A stretch of DNA of 7,350 bases from NCBI GenBank assembly GCA_903913365.1, contig CAIWKW010000196.1:1-7350 (forward strand), in the 5' to 3' direction. Within the stretch, counting starts at the first letter, position 1, and each line of letters starts with the position of its first letter. Both the position numbers and the translations under genes were made by a program. The notes under the pieces were generated by a model. That model searched no databases, was not told the origin of the DNA, and saw only the letters and a list, made by a program, of their open reading frames with translations. Shown in pieces: positions 1-6,144 of the stretch. Origin of the DNA: Candidatus Doudnabacteria bacterium (GTDB lineage: Bacteria; Patescibacteriota; Doudnabacteria; UBA920).

Positions 1-67
1 AATTAAATAAAATTTTTCATAACTACTCAGAAAAACAGAAGAAGGTTCAGATTAAAAGGGGAATATA

Positions 68-105
68 TATAAAAACCGTATCTATTTAAGGATACGGTTT
101 TTATA
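68..105 (-). terminator. Intrinsic terminator after the pilin/M15 gene
   Basis: A perfect 15-bp stem (68-82 with 91-105) closes an 8-base loop (83-90). The stem's A-run pairs with its T-run, so read on the minus strand it ends in a T5 tract followed by ATATATAT, as expected for a Rho-independent terminator about 100 bases past the stop codon at 203. In the plus direction it also ends in a T5 tract, so it could work both ways and stop a convergent gene lying left of the window. Confidence 0.8.
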
Positions 106-135
106 AGGAGAATTGAGGAAATCTGAATATCTACT

Positions 136-163
136 ATGTCGCACAATGTATGTTGTGCGACAT
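136..163. other. 28-bp palindrome, candidate dif/Xer recombination site
   Basis: Two perfectly inverted 11-bp arms, ATGTCGCACAA (136-146) and TTGTGCGACAT (153-163), flank a 6-bp centre TGTATG (147-152). This 11-6-11 layout is the standard geometry of XerC/XerD dif sites. The centre matches the E. coli dif centre TGTATA at 5 of 6 positions, and the inner arm bases (CGCA.AA and TT.TG) also agree. Unlike classical dif, the two arms are identical, so one recombinase might bind both. No T-tract follows on either strand, so it is not a terminator. A dimeric-regulator operator remains possible. Functional assignment is inference. Confidence 0.45.
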
Positions 164-202
164 CCAATATATTGAATTCCAAATTAATGGGCTTTAGTAG
201 GC

Positions 203-1261
203 TTATGGGAAGTTGCCGCAATGCACATGATTGGCGCTTACCGACTCGTCTATTACCTGCCCTGCGCCGTTGGCTTTGCAGAGATTCATAACTTGGGTTA
301 TATATTTATCTCCTGCGCTTAAATGGTCGCCATTGAAAACGTTGATGTCAAATGAATTGCCTCCGTAGTGGCCGGCAGCGCTGGCAGGGTTTGCATTGTC
401 AGCGGCATGTGAACCGCCGGCAATTTCACTTATGCTGAATTTGTATTGCTGTCCCATGGTTAGGATTGCTTTAAGCATATTTTCGTTCAAAGTTACAGTA
501 TCTCCCGGCGCACCTTGATAGTTGCTTCGGCTGGCAGGCTTGCCGGCTGCCGTGTCCTTAATATTTTGCAGTGCGTTTGCGTTATCGGCTATTCCTGATG
601 AGTGCACGGAGGCTAAAGTAATGTTGCTGCTGCTGAGGATCTGCTGGGCAATCTGCTGAGCGTTTCCGGAAACTGTTGCGCCTGGGCCTGTTGTTGTGGC
701 AACGTTTGAATATGGAGTAGATGTCGCAATTTGTAAAGACACGCTGGGTGGTGTTATGGAATGGAACTGAATCAAATCCGGATTAATTCCTTTAAGTAAA
801 AGATAACCGGCAAATAAAATAACCAAACTGGCAATTGTGGTTTGAATAATGTTTTTGGCCTTATCAACACTTTCCTGGTTGCCGTCGGAAGAAATATAAT
901 AGTAGCCCGCAATAACTATCATTAATACACCAACCACGCTGGCAATGACAATGGCAACTTTATACAGCTGGTTAATGCATAGAAATAAATCGTTGCCGTT
1001 ATTGTTGTTTGTACTGGCATATTGTTGTAAGCCCGCTTGTCCCACAATGCTGTCGCTTGTCCCGTTAAGCGCGCCACTGGTGTAATCTGTTTGAGATTGG
1101 TTTACCGCGCTTGGGGCGCATAGATACTTTCTAATTTGTGCTTCCACTCCGGAATTGGTGTAATCGGCAGTACCTGAGGCTGTTTGCGCATAAGCCGGAG
1201 CATAGGAAAAAAATAATTCCAGTAGCAGAAATATTAAAAAATATTTTTTGAAAGTGATCAT
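203..1261 (-). CDS. Exported T4SS-pilin-like membrane protein with C-terminal M15-type peptidase domain
   Basis: This protein has 352 residues. Residues 1-25 form a signal peptide (KKYF, hydrophobic core, AYA before Q26). Residues about 100-123 and 139-157 are two membrane helices separated by a short polar loop with SSDGNQ, the arrangement of the T4SS_pilin (TrbC/VirB2-like) family common in CPR bacteria. After a Ser/Thr/Gln-rich linker, residues about 255-352 resemble Zn-dependent M15/DD-peptidase folds: a SEIAGGSH segment, H298-x6-D305 with G301 in between (the HxxGxAxD motif), and H345-V-H347 near the end. H298, D305 and H347 are the likely zinc ligands, with D338 or E339 a candidate catalytic acid. 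Cys48 and Cys95 could form a disulphide. It lies 30 bases after the M23 gene and has no Shine-Dalgarno site. Likely role (inference): a membrane-anchored enzyme cutting or binding peptidoglycan stem peptides. The domains are fairly secure; activity and any link to a secretion system are not shown. Confidence 0.8.
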   Translation of the reverse strand: MITFKKYFLIFLLLELFFSYAPAYAQTASGTADYTNSGVEAQIRKYLCAPSAVNQSQTDYTSGALNGTSDSIVGQAGLQQYASTNNNNGNDLFLCINQLYKVAIVIASVVGVLMIVIAGYYYISSDGNQESVDKAKNIIQTTIASLVILFAGYLLLKGINPDLIQFHSITPPSVSLQIATSTPYSNVATTTGPGATVSGNAQQIAQQILSSSNITLASVHSSGIADNANALQNIKDTAAGKPASRSNYQGAPGDTVTLNENMLKAILTMGQQYKFSISEIAGGSHAADNANPASAAGHYGGNSFDINVFNGDHLSAGDKYITQVMNLCKANGAGQVIDESVSANHVHCGNFP

Positions 1262-1272
1262 AGGTTTGTTTA

Positions 1273-1278
1273 ATTATA
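1273..1278 (-). promoter_or_regulatory. Possible -10 box upstream of the pilin/M15 gene
   Basis: On the minus strand a perfect TATAAT ends 11 bases before the ATG at 1261. I find no matching -35 hexamer at 16-18 bases. If used, it would give a very short leader of about four bases. The gene may equally be read through from the M23 gene, whose stop is at 1292-1294. Confidence 0.3.
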
Positions 1279-1291
1279 AATTGTATTATTT

Positions 1292-2257
1292 TTATTGAGC
1301 GGGTAAAAAATTTAGCGGGTTATAAGTATAGCCGTAAGGCACTTTATAATTTCCGTAGACGCTGGTGTATTTTCCGGCGCTTACCCCGAATCCGTCCGCG
1401 TCATAAACTCCAAAATGCAAGTGGTATCCCCTCTCCGGTCCGTAAATCAGCCTGGTGGTGTTCCCGGTGTTGCCTTCATAGCCGATTAAATCCCCTTGAG
1501 ATAAATGCTGCCCGACCGAAACTTTAAAACTTTGAAAATGGCCGTAAAGCGTAACAATTTGCGCATTGCCCACGCCTGTGACAATAACACTTTTTAGTGC
1601 AACCCAATTGCCAAAGTCCGCGTTGCTGTGGTCGGTGTAAATTACGTCGCCGTCGGCCGCAGCGTAAATTGGTTGTCCGGCCGGTCCGGCAATATCAATT
1701 CCGTTGTGAAAGCTGTAGCCCAATGAAGTAAAACCCGTATTTCCGTAGCCTTGCGTAAGAATTCCGTCAATTGGCCAGGCAAGCAGCCCTTTGGCTCCGG
1801 AAATAACTTTATTGCCCAGCTTGGCTTTAACCTTGGCATCCAAATCTTCAATTTCTTTTTCCAAATTAGCCGCGTCTTGTTTGCTGGAAGACAATAATTT
1901 TTGATAATTTTTTTCCAGCCCCTGGGTTTGATTTAAAAGCTTCTGCTTTTGATCGCGTATCGAAATAAGCGAATTTTGAGTTGTCTGCAGCTGGTTTTCA
2001 AGCTCTTTTAGCTGGTCAGCCTGAACCTGCAAATTATGTTGTTCGATTTGCAATTGCGCCTTAATATCTTTAATTTTTTGCAAAAGCTGATATATTTGAT
2101 TTTGCAAATTCTGGGTATACTGAACCTGGTCCAAAAAATCGGACAAGTGATCGCTGCCAATAGTTGTTTTTAAGGCATATTGATCGTCGTATTCGTTTAA
2201 TTGTTCAATCAGTCTGCCTAAAACTTTTTTGTCATCGGCAATATCTTGATTTTTTGG
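1292..2257 (-). CDS. M23 murein endopeptidase, C-terminal part of a frameshifted gene
   Basis: This is the larger part of an EnvC/NlpD-type protein. The reading frame is open from 2257. A start could be called at TTG 2144-2146 (284 residues), but the upstream codons clearly belong to the protein: they read KKVLGRLIEQLNEYDDQ and on into a SDHLSDFLDQ motif typical of EnvC-like coiled-coil proteins. Numbering from that TTG, residues 1-110 are Gln/Lys-rich coiled coil and about 121-284 are the M23 (LytM) domain. That domain carries H147-x3-D151 (HNGID), Y201-G-H203, and H242-L-H244, so zinc ligands H147, D151 and H244 and catalytic histidines H203 and H242 are all present. M23 enzymes cut peptide cross-links in peptidoglycan. 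With the 2218-2586 part, a one-base correction gives about 431 residues, a normal length. The catalytic domain is intact but, as sequenced, separated from its signal peptide. Confidence 0.85.
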   Translation of the reverse strand, partial: PKNQDIADDKKVLGRLIEQLNEYDDQYALKTTIGSDHLSDFLDQVQYTQNLQNQIYQLLQKIKDIKAQLQIEQHNLQVQADQLKELENQLQTTQNSLISIRDQKQKLLNQTQGLEKNYQKLLSSSKQDAANLEKEIEDLDAKVKAKLGNKVISGAKGLLAWPIDGILTQGYGNTGFTSLGYSFHNGIDIAGPAGQPIYAAADGDVIYTDHSNADFGNWVALKSVIVTGVGNAQIVTLYGHFQSFKVSVGQHLSQGDLIGYEGNTGNTTRLIYGPERGYHLHFGVYDADGFGVSAGKYTSVYGNYKVPYGYTYNPLNFLPAQ

Positions 2258-2586
2258 TCAATAATTCCCTGCAACTGTTTAATTTGTAAATTTGCATTGT
2301 CAATTTGTGTTTGTTTGGCCTGAATTGCAAGTTCCGTGGAAGAAATTTGGTCATTGTATATGGAAATTTCGTTTTTCAGGGAGCTGGTTTTGGATTGCGT
2401 GGTGGCAATTTGCTGCTGGTAACTTTTTATTTGTTGGTTTATTTGCAAAAGTTTTTGTTGGCTCGCGTTTAATTGGTCGGCAGTGGCGTCGGCTGAGGTA
2501 AAATTAAAGCTTAAACCAAAAAGCAAGACCAGAATAAGCCCCAGTGTAAAGTTTGTTTGTATTTTTGTGTCATTTGGCTTAAACAT
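2218..2586 (-). CDS. M23 murein endopeptidase, N-terminal part of a frameshifted gene
   Basis: This part encodes a lysine-containing N-terminus, a hydrophobic signal/anchor segment (LGLILVLLFGLSF) ending near TSADA, then about 75 residues of Gln/Lys-rich coiled coil (NASQQKLLQINQQIKSYQQ), and finally ten residues of shifted frame before a TAG at 2218-2220. It has no catalytic domain and is the start of the M23 gene that continues in the next frame. An ATG at 2593-2595 lies three codons upstream, but it overlaps the TATAAT of the promoter. I therefore take the ATG at 2584-2586, seven bases after the -10 box, which implies a leaderless mRNA. If translated alone, the product would be an exported coiled-coil fragment of about 120 residues with no evident function. 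Confidence 0.75.
   Translation of the reverse strand: MFKPNDTKIQTNFTLGLILVLLFGLSFNFTSADATADQLNASQQKLLQINQQIKSYQQQIATTQSKTSSLKNEISIYNDQISSTELAIQAKQTQIDNANLQIKQLQGIIDQKIKILPMTKKF
2250..2255 (-). other. Frameshift site in a run of six T (six A on the coding strand)
   Basis: On the coding strand, reading through CAA AAA ATC leads to a stop at 2218. Adding one A to the run gives CAA AAA AAT CAA GAT ATT GCC, and the protein then continues smoothly as QKNQDIADDKKVLGRLIEQL into the downstream frame. The break is thus a loss of one base in the homopolymer (or its equivalent by slippage). I cannot tell a sequencing or assembly error from a true mutation or programmed slippage. Confidence 0.8.
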
Positions 2587-2593
2587 TATCTGC

Positions 2594-2623
2594 ATTATAC
2601 CAAAAATTGACCCTTTAGGTCAA
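2594..2623 (-). promoter_or_regulatory. Sigma70-type promoter of the M23 gene, leaderless geometry
   Basis: On the minus strand TTGACC (2618-2623) and TATAAT (2594-2599) are separated by 18 bases. The -10 box ends seven bases before the ATG at 2586, so transcription would start at or next to that start codon. The -35 box lies in one arm of the gltX terminator hairpin and the other arm forms the spacer. Confidence 0.7.
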
Positions 2624-2630
2624 TTTTTGG
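2600..2630 (-). terminator. Intrinsic terminator at the end of gltX
   Basis: A perfect 13-bp inverted repeat (2600-2612 with 2618-2630) has a 5-base loop. The gltX stop codon (2615-2617) sits in the loop. On the minus strand a core stem ATTGACC/GGTCAAT is followed by TTTTTGG, the A-run/T-run type of terminator. It overlaps the promoter of the next gene, so pausing, termination and initiation may interact here. Confidence 0.65.
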
Positions 2631-4129
2631 ATAGCAATACCAAGACGGTTTATAATTTCTTGTTTTCCCAGGCCTAGGGCCAGGGTGGCACAAACTTCAA
2701 ACGGTCCGGGGCTCTTTTCCTGGCCGGTTAAAGCTGCTCTGAGCGGCCACAGTACCGAACCATTGTCGTAATTTTTTTGGGCAATAAATTCTTTGATTGC
2801 TATTTCTAAATCTGCTTTAGTAAATTTGCTCTCGTCCAGTCCCGACAATAACTCGGAAAGTTCAGTAAGTTTAACTTTGGCATCTTCCGGGGTGCTTTTT
2901 TTCCAAGTAAGTAAAGAAGTCTCATATTCCGGCTGCTTAAAATAATAACCGGTCCTCTCCCCTATTTCGGACAGTTTTTTCAAACGCTCTTTTTCGAGTT
3001 CGGTAACGGCTTCCAAATAATCCTGTTTAAATTTCTTTATTTCAACGCCAAACTTTTCCCAATAAGGAATTAATAAATCAACCAACTCCTTGGCGGATTT
3101 TGTGCGGATGTAAGAGCTGTTTACCCACTCCAGTTTATTTATATCAAGCACAGCTCCTGCGCGGTTAACATTGGTTAATTCAAAATCGGCAATTAGCTCC
3201 TGAAGGCTGAAAATTTCTTTTTCGGTTTTCGGGTTCCATCCCAAAAAAGCCACAAAATTTACAAGAGCTTCCGGCAAATATCCTTTATCCAAATAATCTT
3301 CCACTGCCACATCTCCTTGGCGTTTGGAAAGTTTTGATTTATCGGGATTTAAAATTAAAGGCAAATGGGCGAACTGAGTTGGCTCCCAGCCCAAAGCTTT
3401 ATAAATCAACAAATGTTTTGGCGTGGAAGGAATCCATTCGTCGCCGCGGATAACGTGGGTAATTTCCATAAAATGATCGTCAACAACAACCGCAAGGTGG
3501 TAAGTTGGAAAACCATCCGATTTTAAAATAACCTGGTCGTCCAAAGTTTTGTGTTCATAAGTAATATCGCCGTAAATTAAATCGTGTATGGTGGTTTGGC
3601 CTTCGGGGATTAAAAAACGGACAACCGGATTTTTACCGGCAGTTTTAAATTCAGCAGCCATTTTTTCTTTTTCTTCCGAAGACATATTATAACAATGCCT
3701 GTCGTACATTGGCGGCTTTTTAAGAGCGGTTTGCTCCTTGCGCAAATCATCCAATCTTTGTTCGGAGCAGTAACAATAGTAGGCGCTTCCTTTTTCAATA
3801 AGTTCTGCGGCATATTTAGTATAGAGGCCTAGTCTTTTTGATTGCATGTACGGCCCAAGCTGGCCTCTCTCAGCCATGGAGCCGTCATTCTTTAAATAGT
3901 AGCCTTCGTCAAATTCAATACCCATTTGCTTCATTACTCTCAAGAGATATTCAATTGATCCTTCCACTTTTCGGTTCTGGTCGGTATCCTCAATTCTTAA
4001 AATAGAAGTCCCGTTGTTGTGTTTGGCCCAGAGATGAGAAAATAGCGCTGTTCGAAAATTGCCAATATGAACAAACCCAGTGGGGCTGGGTGCAAAGCGG
4101 GTTCTTACGTTTGGAATTTTTTCGTTCAT
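2615..4129 (-). CDS. gltX: Glutamate-tRNA ligase
   Basis: Class I aminoacyl-tRNA synthetase of 504 residues that charges tRNA with glutamate in the cytoplasm. Visible signatures: FAPSPTG followed by the HIGH-type motif H21-I-G-N24, LRIEDTD at about 44-50, a zinc-site candidate around C119-x-C121 and C146 (YCYC and DRHC), HVIRGDEW at about 225-232, and the KMSKS-type loop K266-L-S-K-R270 followed by QGD. The C-terminal anticodon-binding region ends with WPLRAALTG and a LALGLGKQEIINRL helix. Length is normal for bacterial GluRS. The start is the ATG at 4127-4129, immediately upstream of the conserved N-terminus; no Shine-Dalgarno site precedes it. The gene starts 21 bases after the stop of the upstream glycosyltransferase gene, so the two are probably co-transcribed. 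From sequence alone I cannot say whether it is discriminating or also charges tRNA-Gln. Confidence 0.97.
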   Translation of the reverse strand: MNEKIPNVRTRFAPSPTGFVHIGNFRTALFSHLWAKHNNGTSILRIEDTDQNRKVEGSIEYLLRVMKQMGIEFDEGYYLKNDGSMAERGQLGPYMQSKRLGLYTKYAAELIEKGSAYYCYCSEQRLDDLRKEQTALKKPPMYDRHCYNMSSEEKEKMAAEFKTAGKNPVVRFLIPEGQTTIHDLIYGDITYEHKTLDDQVILKSDGFPTYHLAVVVDDHFMEITHVIRGDEWIPSTPKHLLIYKALGWEPTQFAHLPLILNPDKSKLSKRQGDVAVEDYLDKGYLPEALVNFVAFLGWNPKTEKEIFSLQELIADFELTNVNRAGAVLDINKLEWVNSSYIRTKSAKELVDLLIPYWEKFGVEIKKFKQDYLEAVTELEKERLKKLSEIGERTGYYFKQPEYETSLLTWKKSTPEDAKVKLTELSELLSGLDESKFTKADLEIAIKEFIAQKNYDNGSVLWPLRAALTGQEKSPGPFEVCATLALGLGKQEIINRLGIAIQKLT

Positions 4130-4150
4130 AATTGTATACAGTTTAGCATT

Positions 4151-5470
4151 TTAAGCCAGATCTTTCAAATCTTCCCGGACAATTTTGGCTACATTCGAGC
4201 GTTCCTCGTGAACAGATTCGACTAGTCCGGCTATTGAAACCCATTTGAAATTAATAAATTCGTAATCATCAACTTTTATTTCATTGTCATTGCCGTGAAA
4301 TTTAAAATAGGCGATGTTCTGAATTTGTCCTTTGTTTCTGTAGCCTCTGTTGAAGCGGAATTTTCGGAGGGCGTTATTCCAAATGTAAGTATTGGTTTGA
4401 GCGGAGGTTTTAATAAATTCCAAATTCTTAATGCCGGTTTCTTCCGAGGCTTCCCGTTTGGCTGCCTGCTCTAAGTTTTCTTTTTCCTCTATGCCGCCTT
4501 GAGGCAGTTGCCAGTAATTAAGTTTTTTCAACTCAGCTTGACTTGATGCAATATCAACATAAAAATCCATTAGACTGCGTTCGCAAATTAAAACCTCATT
4601 TTTTTTATTTAAGATAACCATTACGACATTTCGTCTAAGCGGCAAGTCCGAAAATACTTTATAGTGCCAAAGACCGGAAATCAAACCGACTGTGGCGTTA
4701 TAAATCCTTTTATAGCGTTTTGGCTGGGTAAACAGGCGGTAAAGCCATTCCAGGCCCCCGTAGCGCATTATTTTAGGCGGACTTAAGCGTTTTCCTGCCA
4801 AATAGTCAAAGGTACCTCCAAGGCCGATGGCAAGTTTTACGTCGAGTTTAGGCAGGTTTTCCGCAATCCATTTTTCTTGCTTAACCGGGCCAAAAGCCAC
4901 AAGCAAAATGTCGGGCTTTAGATTGTTAATGTCATTTAAAATTGTGAGATCAGTGAAGTTTTTATTTGAATGTCCGGAAATTATGATATTGGGAAATTTG
5001 GAAATTAATTTTTTTACCGCCAGCTCCGGGGTGTTATCCAAGCCTCCCAGAAGATAGATTGATTGTTTATTTTTTGCCGCCAGTTCGGCCAAGTCCCAAA
5101 TTAAATCCGCGCCAACTATTTTTTCCGGCAAAGCCGATTTTATCCAGGACGGATAAAAAATAATCGCGGCTAAACTATAAATTATTTGCCAAAGGGACTG
5201 AAAAATTTTTAGCCAGAAGTTTTTTGCCGTTAGCGGAATTTCCAAATATTTTTTTGCCCAAAAAATACCAATGCCGTCGGCCACCGCAAAATCGGCTTGG
5301 TTGAAAATTTCCAAAAGCTTTGGATTTTGAAAACTGTAATATAAAAATTCCGAATAAGGGGTAATGGCAAAAGTTTTTTGCCCGCTCAAAAGCCGCTCCT
5401 CGGTTTTGGCGAGAAATTCTTTTTTCGTTATAGCATCAATTTTTAACCCGGCAACAGAAATTTTTTCCAT
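4151..5470 (-). CDS. GT26 (WecG/TagA/CpsF) glycosyltransferase fused to an RppH-like Nudix hydrolase
   Basis: This is a 439-residue two-domain protein. Residues 1-250 match the WecG/TagA/CpsF family, which transfers N-acetylmannosamine-type sugars to undecaprenyl-linked acceptors at the inner membrane face. Motifs are T37-P-Y-S-E, ADGIG with D65 (the expected catalytic Asp), VGADL at about 119-123, FGPVKQEKW at 193-201, GLGGTFDYLAG at 216-226 and GLEWLYRL at 239-246. An unusual hydrophobic insert of about 30 residues (about 85-112) could press into the membrane. Residues about 280-439 are a Nudix hydrolase with a complete box G325-x5-E331-x7-R339-E340-x2-E343-E344-x-G346, preceded by YWQLPQGG as in RppH/Ap4A hydrolases. 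No stop or frame change separates the domains. Start ATG 5468-5470 lies 10 bases after a TATAAT. The substrate of either domain and the reason for the fusion are unknown. Confidence 0.88.
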   Translation of the reverse strand: MEKISVAGLKIDAITKKEFLAKTEERLLSGQKTFAITPYSEFLYYSFQNPKLLEIFNQADFAVADGIGIFWAKKYLEIPLTAKNFWLKIFQSLWQIIYSLAAIIFYPSWIKSALPEKIVGADLIWDLAELAAKNKQSIYLLGGLDNTPELAVKKLISKFPNIIISGHSNKNFTDLTILNDINNLKPDILLVAFGPVKQEKWIAENLPKLDVKLAIGLGGTFDYLAGKRLSPPKIMRYGGLEWLYRLFTQPKRYKRIYNATVGLISGLWHYKVFSDLPLRRNVVMVILNKKNEVLICERSLMDFYVDIASSQAELKKLNYWQLPQGGIEEKENLEQAAKREASEETGIKNLEFIKTSAQTNTYIWNNALRKFRFNRGYRNKGQIQNIAYFKFHGNDNEIKVDDYEFINFKWVSIAGLVESVHEERSNVAKIVREDLKDLA

Positions 5471-5480
5471 AGTATTTTAA

Positions 5481-5509
5481 ATTATACCCGTTTTTCCTTG
5501 ACAAATCAA
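5481..5509 (-). promoter_or_regulatory. Promoter of the glycosyltransferase-Nudix/gltX unit
   Basis: On the minus strand TTGATT (5504-5509) and a perfect TATAAT (5481-5486) are 17 bases apart. The -10 box ends 10 bases before the ATG at 5470, leaving a leader of only about three bases and no room for a Shine-Dalgarno site. Its -35 box directly abuts that of the divergent plus-strand promoter. Confidence 0.65.
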
Positions 5510-5526
5510 GCAATTTTAGGTAAACT
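5498..5526 (+). promoter_or_regulatory. Promoter of the Lrp/AsnC-type gene
   Basis: A perfect TTGACA (5498-5503), a 17-base spacer, and TAAACT (5521-5526, 4 of 6 matches to TATAAT). Transcription would start near 5533, giving a leader of about 59 bases before the ATG at 5592. The -35 boxes of this and the minus-strand promoter are adjacent (5503/5504), so a regulator bound here could affect both directions. Confidence 0.6.
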
Positions 5527-5542
5527 ACATTAGTGAAAAGGA

Positions 5543-5566
5543 CGGCCAAACACGGCCGATTTTTTT
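5543..5566 (+). terminator. Possible attenuator hairpin in the Lrp/AsnC-gene leader
   Basis: A 5-bp all-GC stem CGGCC/GGCCG (5543-5547 with 5554-5558) with a 6-base loop is followed by GA and T7 (5560-5566). It lies between the promoter and the ribosome-binding site, where it could end transcription early. The stem is short, so this is tentative. The same bases contain a direct repeat ACGGCC spaced 10 bp (5542 and 5552), which could instead be an operator. Confidence 0.4.
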
Positions 5567-5578
5567 ATCAGGAAAATC

Positions 5579-5585
5579 AAAGGAG
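5579..5585 (+). promoter_or_regulatory. Shine-Dalgarno site of the Lrp/AsnC-type gene
   Basis: AAAGGAG ends six bases before the ATG at 5592, a classical ribosome-binding site. It is the only convincing one in the window, and it fixes the start of this gene. Confidence 0.8.
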
Positions 5586-5591
5586 CGGTTA

Positions 5592-6086
5592 ATGAAAGAC
5601 TTAAGCTCTGTCCAGTTGGATATACTCGAGTTTATGCTCAGGAATCGGTCCGCCCGCGAGAGTCGGGTGGTTAAAGGCTTGGGGGAAAAGCCTGAGGTTA
5701 TTGAACGAGAGATTTCTAAATTGATTAAGGACGGTTGGCTGGAAGAGAGATACCGGGTTCCTGACGACAAGTTTGAGGCGCTGGGATACATCATGAAATG
5801 TCAGGTCCAGCTTTGGCTTAATACTTCTGCCCATGGCCGGAAAAGGGAATTTCCGGAAGCGGGCCATCCCCTGAGCCTTGCACGCGCATTGGTTGATAGG
5901 CTCACAACAGAATTTGATAAACAAATTCTGGTAGGACGATTATACGCAACTTATGGTGACAGGATGGACGCCTCTTTTAGCCTTCGGTGCAAATCAGCCG
6001 ATAATCAAGAATCGATCAGGCAATTTTTGGAAAAGCTCCCCGGCGTTCACCGCGTCGAGGTATATAGGGAAACCCTTATTCTCTAG
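5592..6086 (+). CDS. Lrp/AsnC-family transcriptional regulator
   Basis: This protein has 164 residues, the usual Lrp/AsnC length. Residues about 4-55 form a winged helix-turn-helix of the AsnC type (LSSVQLDILEFMLRN, then IEREISKLIKDGWLEE). Residues about 65-164 look like the RAM (ligand-sensing, oligomerising) domain: an MKCQVQLWLN strand, LVGRLYATYGDRMDASFSL matching the family's attGdyD segment, and LPGVHRVEVYRETLIL matching LPGVxrteT. Such proteins bind DNA as dimers or octamers and sense amino acids. The gene opens the plus-strand unit and faces the glycosyltransferase promoter, so autoregulation and control of its neighbour are plausible but inferred. It is roughly 50 percent G+C by hand count, against about 40 percent in sampled parts of gltX, and has a strong Shine-Dalgarno site; both suggest a different origin. 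The RAM glycine-rich core is less canonical than in E. coli Lrp. Confidence 0.8.
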   Translation: MKDLSSVQLDILEFMLRNRSARESRVVKGLGEKPEVIEREISKLIKDGWLEERYRVPDDKFEALGYIMKCQVQLWLNTSAHGRKREFPEAGHPLSLARALVDRLTTEFDKQILVGRLYATYGDRMDASFSLRCKSADNQESIRQFLEKLPGVHRVEVYRETLIL

Positions 6087-6108
6087 TCTGACAGTGCACA
6101 TGTGTTTT

Positions 6109-6144
6109 GGCGGCGGACTATTTTATCCGCCGCCCCCCATTTTT
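6109..6144 (+). terminator. Intrinsic terminator after the Lrp/AsnC-type gene
   Basis: A perfect 9-bp GC-rich stem (GGCGGCGGA 6109-6117 with TCCGCCGCC 6126-6134) with an 8-base loop is followed, after CCCCA, by T5 (6140-6144). It lies 22 bases past the stop at 6084-6086. The five-base gap before the T-run is longer than ideal. No T-run occurs on the minus-strand side, so it is directional. Confidence 0.7.

Noticed and set aside
136..163. Palindrome as an intrinsic terminator or an integron attC site
   Set aside because: There is no T-tract on either strand, and the R/L box arrangement and length of attC sites are absent; a proper terminator lies next to it at 68-105.
105..180. Tiny plus-strand frame after AAGGAG (TTG at about 113, about 20 codons)
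   Set aside because: The spacing to the TTG is too short, the frame is built mostly from the palindrome, and nothing supports coding.
27..221. Minus-strand open frame of 64 codons
   Set aside because: It runs through the terminator hairpin and the palindrome, overlaps the end of the pilin/M15 gene, and its product shows no domain-like pattern.
2250..2255. Programmed -1 ribosomal frameshift
   Set aside because: The P-site codon CAA would have to re-pair with CCA, so there is no good tandem slippery heptamer, and A6 is short for transcriptional slippage. Not excluded, but less likely than an indel.
5525..5924. Minus-strand open frames of 89 and 107 codons opposite the Lrp/AsnC-type gene
   Set aside because: They are antisense shadows of a gene with a clear family match, promoter and ribosome-binding site.
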